Made by a program: the position numbers and the translations under genes. Below the pieces are notes generated by a model that saw only the letters and a program-made list of their open reading frames with translations, made no database searches and was not told the origin of the DNA. A DNA stretch of 11,818 nt from CAYVBN01 sp964538565. Its GTDB lineage: Bacteria; Pseudomonadota; Alphaproteobacteria; Rhizobiales; Xanthobacteraceae. Positions 7,853 to 11,818 of this stretch are shown piece after piece; position 1 is the stretch's first letter; each line of letters starts with the position of its first letter. Where the stretch lies: contig CAZIGW010000133.1 of NCBI GenBank assembly GCA_964538565.1, positions 1 to 11,818 on the forward strand, given 5' to 3'.

Positions 7853-8946
7853 GCGTCCAGGAGCAAATCGATCGCCTAATCCCTCAGCGGGCTGCCGAGT
7901 GCTTTGAAGTCTGCCGCACCGGGCAAACCGAGAAGTACCCCGCCGTCATCGCGTGGCTGGCGGAATCGCCACGGCACATGGCGGAGTTTCTGGAGATCGC
8001 GCGGCAATACCCTGGGGTGAGAGATGCATTGCGCAGTGGCGCTTTCGACATCGAGGCTCTATTGAAGGAGCAGCCCGCGAAAGTACGAGCCCTGTATGAC
8101 GAGCCTCCGACGCTGGAGCAGCGTGCCGAACCGTCCGCGCTCAGGGCGCCGCGTCGGCCGCGGCGCTGGGTGGCTGCATGGGCTGCTGTCGTGGTGCTGG
8201 CTGCCGTTGGGACCGGACTCTGGCAAGTCTTCCAGGGTGTCTTCGCGGGCCACGAGTACGAGACGCAGATTGGCGAGCAGCGCATCGTTCAGCTCTCCGA
8301 TGGCTCTGTGGTCACGTTGAATGCCGTCTCACGGATGGAAGTCAGAATGGACGCGAGTCGGCGGGATGTTGTGCTATTGCGCGGCGAAGCTATTTTCAAA
8401 GTCGCCCATGACAAAACCCGGCCGTTTCTCGTTCACACCGGGCACGCCACGGTGCGCGCGCTCGGTACGCAGTTCAACGTGTACGCGCGTCCGGACGGGA
8501 GTACGACGGTCGCGGTGCTCGAGGGGCGTGTCGAAGTGGCGGCGACGCGAGACGAATTCCATGAGCGCGAGCCGCTCTCAAACATCGACCCCGTAGTGAT
8601 CTCCGCCAAAACGGCGTTGGCGGCGGGCGAGATCGCACAGATCGAGCGCTCGGGGCACATTCAACGCAATGAGAAAGCGAATGTCAGCAACGCGGTGGCC
8701 TGGCGTCAGCGACGCCTCGTATTCGATCGCACGCCGCTCGAGGACATCGTCTCGGAGTTCAACCGGTACAACCGGAACATTCGACTGCGTCTCGTGAACG
8801 TTCCGGAAGGGACGCATCACTATTCGGGCGGGTTCGACGCGGACGATCCGAGATCGCTTGCGCTCTACCTTTCTAAAGAGCCCGATCTCGTGGTTGATCA
8901 GCGGGGGGGTGAAATCATCATTCAAGGTCGCGCACCACAGCAATAA
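7849..8946 (+). CDS. FecR-family anti-sigma factor / sigma regulator (first copy)
   Basis: The 365-residue protein has a cytoplasmic N-terminal part (about 1-106) expected to hold the sigma factor, one membrane segment (about 107-128, VAAWAAVVVLAAVGTGL), and a periplasmic FecR domain (about 137-231; LSDGSVVTLNAVS, LRGEAIFKVAHD, ALGTQFNV, LEGRVEV). The C-terminal domain (about 288-358; RTPLEDIVSEFNRYN) resembles the STN/DUF4974-like part that meets the receptor's signalling domain. It starts inside the sigma stop codon (ATGA, 4-nt overlap) and so is its direct partner. Known FecR proteins pass the signal from the receptor's STN domain to the sigma factor, often by regulated proteolysis; which mode applies here cannot be told from sequence. 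Confidence 0.92.
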   Translation: MSVQEQIDRLIPQRAAECFEVCRTGQTEKYPAVIAWLAESPRHMAEFLEIARQYPGVRDALRSGAFDIEALLKEQPAKVRALYDEPPTLEQRAEPSALRAPRRPRRWVAAWAAVVVLAAVGTGLWQVFQGVFAGHEYETQIGEQRIVQLSDGSVVTLNAVSRMEVRMDASRRDVVLLRGEAIFKVAHDKTRPFLVHTGHATVRALGTQFNVYARPDGSTTVAVLEGRVEVAATRDEFHEREPLSNIDPVVISAKTALAAGEIAQIERSGHIQRNEKANVSNAVAWRQRRLVFDRTPLEDIVSEFNRYNRNIRLRLVNVPEGTHHYSGGFDADDPRSLALYLSKEPDLVVDQRGGEIIIQGRAPQQ

Positions 8947-9155
8947 CCGGCGCGACAGTCAACGCACTGTACGCTTATCACGAGGGACCTCGTAGCGGCC
9001 AGTGGAGAGCCGCCGCACGCGTCGTGACGCACGCGCGCGGCAGGCCATGGGATGCTTGTAGCGTGCGTCGATCAACGAGCCTCAACATGGCTTGGCCGTG
9101 GGGGAGAGACGGAGATTTCACCAGTCTGGATGGCATGGCTTCGAGGAGCACATCG
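8947..9155. other. 209-bp intergenic region between the two fecR-like genes
   Basis: No gene is supported here. It contains a near-continuous palindrome ACGAGG-GA-CCTCGT (8980-8993), which could be an operator half-site pair, and an imperfect GC-rich hairpin around 9009-9041 with inner arms GCGTC/GACGC. No T-tract follows, so this is not a convincing terminator. The open frame of the next gene continues upstream to a GTG at 9024, but without a good ribosome site. A separate promoter for the second fecR could lie here, but none is clear. Confidence 0.4.
9143..9148 (+). promoter_or_regulatory. Ribosome binding site deciding the second FecR start
   Basis: GAGGAG at 9143-9148 lies 7 nt before the ATG at 9156. 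The alternative in-frame starts (GTG 9024, ATG 9135) have no comparable sequence before them, and the residues they would add show no domain similarity. Confidence 0.75.
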
Positions 9156-10298
9156 ATGGCAAGCGACGAACGTCGGAGAATCATCGAAGAAGCATCACGG
9201 ATCTTGGTTGAGGTAGAAATCGGAAAGTTCGGTGCTCGGAGAACCCTTCATGCGTGGATTGAGCGCCATTCCACGCACGTTGCGGAGCTGCTGGAACAGA
9301 CAGGACTGAAGTGCAGGTTGAAAGAAATACCAGCGCAGGGATGGGAAGAAGCGCTTCACCGTGCTGACCTTCGCGAAAGCGCGGCAAAGGAGCGTGGCTC
9401 TCCTGACTTGAACAACGTGATCCCATTGCACGCGAACATCTCGTGGCGTTCGATTGCACCCACAGCGCCGCGTCTTGGTTGGTGGCGGGCGGCACTCGTC
9501 GTATCAAGCATTCTCGTGTGCGCGCTCGGCGTCTTTTGGTACGTGAGCACTCACACCAACGTCTACTCAACAGGGCCTGGCGAGATGCGACGCGTGCGAC
9601 TCGTCGACGGCTCCCTCCTGAAGCTCAACCGCGACTCGGCGGTCCGCATTCGGTACGCCTCCGGAGCACGCGATATAGAGCTGCTCAACGGCGAAGCGCT
9701 CTTTACCGTAGCTCACGATGCGCGACGGCCGTTCCGGGTAACCGCCGAAGACTCGGTCGTTCAAGCGATCGGAACGGAGTTCGATGTACGACGCACGGAA
9801 GAAGGCGAGCTCAAGGTAATCGTGACGCGCGGCCGCATCGCATTTTCGCAGACCTCCGCTTTTCATTTGTCGACACCGCGCGTGACAGCTTCTGCCGGCG
9901 ACACGCTCTCGTACTGGCCACGCGCGGGGATGTCTGCCGTCGACATTCGCGCCACGACAACTCGCGAGCGAGCGGAGTTGCTTGACTGGACCACCGGAAG
10001 CATCACGCTCAACGGGAACTCCGTGCAAGAGGTCGTAGAGCGCTTCAATCGCTACAACACTACGCAGCTTGTTCTCGACGACTCGACGATTGGTCGACAC
10101 ACATTAGGTGGACAGTATCGTATTGATGACCCGCATGGGTTTGCGCGGTCGCTGGCGATATTCGATGTCGCCGTGCGCGTCGATCCGAAAACCGGCACGT
10201 TGCATCTTTATCGAAAGGCCGAGAGAGCGCGCGCACGCAACGCAGCGCCGCTCCGCGAGAGTGTTGCGCAAGGCGACAGGTCCGGAGGGCCTACATGA
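9156..10298 (+). CDS. FecR-family anti-sigma factor / sigma regulator (second copy)
   Basis: From the ATG at 9156 the product has 380 residues. It repeats the layout of its upstream neighbour: a cytoplasmic N-terminal part (1-110, beginning MASDERRRIIEEAS), one membrane segment (about 111-130, RAALVVSSILVCALGVFWYV), a periplasmic FecR domain (about 137-229; LVDGSLLKLNRDS, LNGEALFTVAHD, AIGTEFDV) and a C-terminal domain (about 277-352; LNGNSVQEVVERFNRYN). By eye the two FecR domains share about 40% of residues, while the N-terminal sigma-binding parts differ strongly, so this is an old duplication or separate recruitment. No second sigma factor lies beside it. It may modulate the same sigma factor, control a sigma factor elsewhere, or read a different receptor. 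Two hairpins follow its stop. Confidence 0.9.
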   Translation: MASDERRRIIEEASRILVEVEIGKFGARRTLHAWIERHSTHVAELLEQTGLKCRLKEIPAQGWEEALHRADLRESAAKERGSPDLNNVIPLHANISWRSIAPTAPRLGWWRAALVVSSILVCALGVFWYVSTHTNVYSTGPGEMRRVRLVDGSLLKLNRDSAVRIRYASGARDIELLNGEALFTVAHDARRPFRVTAEDSVVQAIGTEFDVRRTEEGELKVIVTRGRIAFSQTSAFHLSTPRVTASAGDTLSYWPRAGMSAVDIRATTTRERAELLDWTTGSITLNGNSVQEVVERFNRYNTTQLVLDDSTIGRHTLGGQYRIDDPHGFARSLAIFDVAVRVDPKTGTLHLYRKAERARARNAAPLRESVAQGDRSGGPT

Positions 10299-10305
10299 GG
10301 GTGGC

Positions 10306-10350
10306 CGGCACAGGTCGTTGTACGTTAGGGTCGGAAGGTGACCTGTGCCG
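10306..10350. repeat. 11-bp perfect inverted repeat just after the second fecR
   Basis: CGGCACAGGTC at 10306-10316 and its exact complement at 10340-10350 are separated by a 23-nt loop, starting 8 nt after the stop codon. It has no T-tract of its own. It could protect the mRNA 3' end or be a protein-binding site; it sits directly before a terminator-like hairpin. Confidence 0.6.
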
Positions 10351-10353
10351 CCC

Positions 10354-10400
10354 GACGCCTGCCGCACGGGAGTCTCCGGCGGCGGGCGTCTTCTCGTTTC
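10354..10400 (+). terminator. Probable intrinsic terminator of the sigma/FecR operon
   Basis: Arms 10354-10365 and 10379-10390 pair over 12 positions (one G-U). Beyond a bulged A, four more pairs (10367-10370 with 10375-10378, one G-U) close a 4-nt loop. The plus-strand sequence after the stem, 10391-10400, has 6 T in 10. The T-tract is interrupted, but the stem is very GC-rich, and the place 55 nt after the fecR stop is right. Confidence 0.7.
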
Positions 10401-10592
10401 ACAGCACGCCGCGCAGCTTTCGCGATTGGCGACGGGGTACTCAATAGGAACATCACTCGCTTCATCACGCGAAGCAACAGCGGAATGCGAATCGGCTGGG
10501 CCATCGCTCGAATCGAATGAAGATGTGTTTGTGCACGCCCGGCACGGTGCTGCACATGCGTCGCATGACTTCGGGCCTCGAATGTCTCTTGC
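10401..10592. other. No gene recognised between terminator and integrase remnant
   Basis: Open frames cross this stretch on both strands, but none resembles a protein family I know or has a convincing start. The only structure noted is an odd palindrome CATGCG-T-CGCATG at 10555-10567. It may be scar sequence from the deletion that removed the rest of the integrase. Confidence 0.35.
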
Positions 10593-11129
10593 CTATCGGC
10601 CATTTGTGAGAACGTACCGACACAGAAGCCTGTCATTCCTACTACGAAGCGCTCTCCAGATGTTGGCGACCTCTTTGGCCGAAGGCTTGCCCGCGCCCTT
10701 CGGGTACTCGACGTATGCGGTCAAGAATCGGCGCAACGAATGGCGCTCAGCATCGACGTCGGCTTGGGTTTCCGCGTGCTCCTGCACCTGGCGAGCGCAT
10801 TCGGCTTGAGCGCGCTCGCATTCGATCTCGCGCTGCCGCGCGAAGTGCGCGTGAATGTCACTCGTACCCGCGCGATAGAGCGCCGCAAGCTCGGCGCTGC
10901 GCGCACGCGCATTCACGAGACCTAGTCCTGCTCTGCCCTCGGCATCGAACGGTCCGAGTGGAAATGACCGCTTGCCTCCCTGCGACGCGAAGTACTGGAA
11001 GAAGAACTGCGCGCCGGTGCGCGTCAAGCGCGCGACCAACCGTTCGGCCCCGCGCGACTCTACATCTGAAAGCCAGCGATCCTTGCCGCTCCACGTTGCG
11101 CACAGTTGATTCGTTGTGATCTCAGCCAT
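10593..11129 (-). pseudogene. Truncated tyrosine-type integrase, N-terminal arm-binding part only
   Basis: The start is the ATG at 11129 (MAEITTNQL), 4 nt after a GGAGG ribosome site; the frame runs open to 11300, but without reason to start there. The 178 residues match the beginning of phage/island integrases: an arm-type DNA-binding part (about 1-75; GAQFFFQYF, KRSFPLGPFDAEG, GLGLVNARARSAELAALYRAG), a charged helical linker (about 76-130), and the opening of the SAM-like core-binding domain (LRRFLTAYVEYPKGAGKPSAKEVANIWR, about 131-158). After IWR, near 10663, similarity stops and the frame ends within about 20 unrelated residues. The catalytic domain with its Arg, His and Tyr residues is missing, and I do not find it in the other minus-strand frames down to 10325. 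It should therefore be inactive. Confidence 0.75.
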
Positions 11130-11359
11130 AGAGCCTCCGACACCGCGCGTAGTGGTATCGACGGCGATCCCGGAGAGCTCACCGTCAATCCGCGCTTGCT
11201 GCGCACCCGTTACTGCAACGGGACAGGTGCGTGCGGTAGGCGGGGGGAGACGGAGCGCGTGCGGGCTACATCCTTTGCGGCCCGATCCGGCTGAGCTCAC
11301 TTCCGCTAGCCCGGCTCCCTCCGGCGCCCGTAAATCAAAGGCTTATTCATCCTCTCTGC
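11130..11359. other. Intergenic region between integrase remnant and tRNA promoter
   Basis: No gene is supported. An imperfect 18-bp direct repeat, CGATCC...AGCTCAC, occurs at 11165-11182 and 11283-11300; the middle bases differ. It could be integrase arm-type sites of the lost element or chance. Confidence 0.3.
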
Positions 11360-11388
11360 TTGACGCTCCCGCATGCCGCAGTTCTAAT
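11360..11388 (+). promoter_or_regulatory. Sigma-70 promoter of the tRNA-Phe gene
   Basis: A -35 box TTGACG (11360-11365, 5 of 6) and a -10 box TCTAAT (11383-11388, 5 of 6) are spaced by exactly 17 bp. A GC-rich stretch GCGCCCCC follows at the expected start site, the discriminator type typical of stringently controlled stable-RNA promoters. Transcription would begin about 10 nt before the tRNA. Confidence 0.75.
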
Positions 11389-11404
11389 ACGCGCCCCCTC
11401 CGAC

Positions 11405-11480
<76 letters not shown>

Positions 11481-11488
11481 TAATTCCC

Positions 11489-11818
11489 TTATTTTACAAC
11501 GACTTGTGATCTGGGTGTGCCGCAGAAATCCGCTGGTTGTGCCGTATTTGTGCCGTGAATTTCCGTGTTCACGGCATGTATCGCCAGATGGTCCGCAGCT
11601 AGGTGCGCATAGCGACGCACCATCTTCTCGGTCTCCCAACCGCCGAGCTCCTGTAACGCGAAGAGCGGTGTGCCGCCCTGCACGTGCCAGCTCGCCCACG
11701 TATGGCGCAGATCGTGCCAGCGGAAGTCTTCGATACCCGCGCGCTTGAGCGCGAGGTACCACGCCCGCGTGCTCACCTGTTTGATCGGCTGACCTTGGTA
11801 GGTGAACACGTGCGTGGG
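11489..11818 (-). CDS. Tyrosine-type integrase, C-terminal catalytic part (5' end outside window)
   Basis: Translation enters the window in frame at 11818 (PTHVFTYQGQPI) and ends at a TAA at 11491-11489, giving 109 residues. It shows the end of the catalytic domain: HDLRHTWASW with the HxxR motif, GGWETEKMVRRYAHL with Trp in place of the second His (common in this family) and the presumed nucleophile Tyr in RRYAHL. The first catalytic Arg lies outside. The stop is 9 nt beyond the tRNA-Phe CCA end, the usual arrangement for an island or prophage integrated in a tRNA 3' end, with the element extending rightward. The tail (HGTNTAQPADFCGTPRS) is encoded by repeated TGTGCCG sequences. Confidence 0.85.
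   Translation of the reverse strand, partial: PTHVFTYQGQPIKQVSTRAWYLALKRAGIEDFRWHDLRHTWASWHVQGGTPLFALQELGGWETEKMVRRYAHLAADHLAIHAVNTEIHGTNTAQPADFCGTPRSQVVVK
11516..11576. repeat. Phased TGTGCCG repeats and a hairpin at the integrase 3' end
   Basis: TGTGCCG occurs at 11516-11522, 11538-11544 and 11549-11555, that is, with starts 22 and 11 bp apart, so on one face of the DNA helix. The last copy also forms the left arm of a perfect 9-bp inverted repeat TGCCGTGAA/TTCACGGCA (11551-11559, 11568-11576, 8-nt loop). Position next to a tRNA attachment site suggests integrase or accessory-protein binding sites. Confidence 0.5.

Noticed and set aside
9024..9155. Longer form of the second FecR from GTG 9024
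   Set aside because: The 44 extra residues are not FecR-like and lack a ribosome site, while ATG 9156 has GAGGAG at 7 nt.
10401..10592. Possible lasso precursor gene near the second fecR
   Set aside because: No short frame here has a leader with the penultimate Thr and a core with an acceptor Asp or Glu at 7-9; the precursor is more likely upstream of the window.
10325..10636. Minus-strand open frame that might continue the truncated integrase by frameshift
   Set aside because: Its translation shows none of the core-binding or catalytic motifs (no HxxR, no Tyr box), so it does not restore the integrase.
10345..10809. 154-codon plus-strand open frame across the terminator and integrase remnant
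   Set aside because: It overlaps the terminator hairpin and the integrase fragment, has low-complexity composition, and has no recognisable domain.
11481..11500. T-rich stretch after the tRNA as its terminator
   Set aside because: There is a run of T but no hairpin before it other than the tRNA itself, so an intrinsic terminator cannot be claimed.

Overview
The window comes from a GC-rich proteobacterium. The set of families (lasso-peptide maturation enzymes, a secreted prolyl-oligopeptidase-like isopeptidase, a TonB receptor with an STN domain, a FecI/FecR pair) and the tRNA-Phe, which has an encoded CCA end, fit a gammaproteobacterium of the Xanthomonadales/Steroidobacterales kind. Alphaproteobacteria (sphingomonads, Caulobacter) carry similar loci and cannot be excluded.

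Layout. Positions 1-202 hold the end of a lasso-peptide B protein (transglutaminase-like leader peptidase, plus strand). The lasso-peptide C protein follows at once (asparagine-synthetase-like macrolactam synthetase, 221-2074, plus). Only 20 bases later, two minus-strand genes converge on it: a secreted S9-type protease of the lasso-isopeptidase kind (4419-2095) and, overlapping its start by 7 nt, an STN-containing TonB-dependent receptor (7127-4413). A 170-bp divergent intergenic region separates the receptor from a plus-strand ECF sigma factor (7298-7852) and a FecR-like anti-sigma factor (7849-8946, 4-nt overlap). A second FecR-like gene lies after a 209-bp gap (9156-10298). Two adjacent hairpins follow its stop, the second resembling an intrinsic terminator.

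The right end is a mobile-element boundary. It holds an N-terminal fragment of a tyrosine integrase (11129-10593, minus), an intact tRNA-Phe(GAA) with a good promoter (11405-11480, plus), and the C-terminal part of another tyrosine integrase (11818-11489, minus) that stops 9 nt beyond the tRNA CCA and runs off the window.

Inferred working of the system: B and C make a lasso peptide from a precursor that is not in the window, presumably upstream of position 1. The receptor takes the peptide, or something it binds, into the periplasm. The isopeptidase opens the macrolactam ring there. The STN domain reports ligand binding through FecR to the sigma factor, which would induce the receptor and possibly the biosynthetic genes. 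No ABC exporter (lasso D) is seen. Unusual points are the two tandem FecR proteins, B placed before C, an isopeptidase triad without the expected Asp, and the integrase/tRNA boundary next to the cluster.
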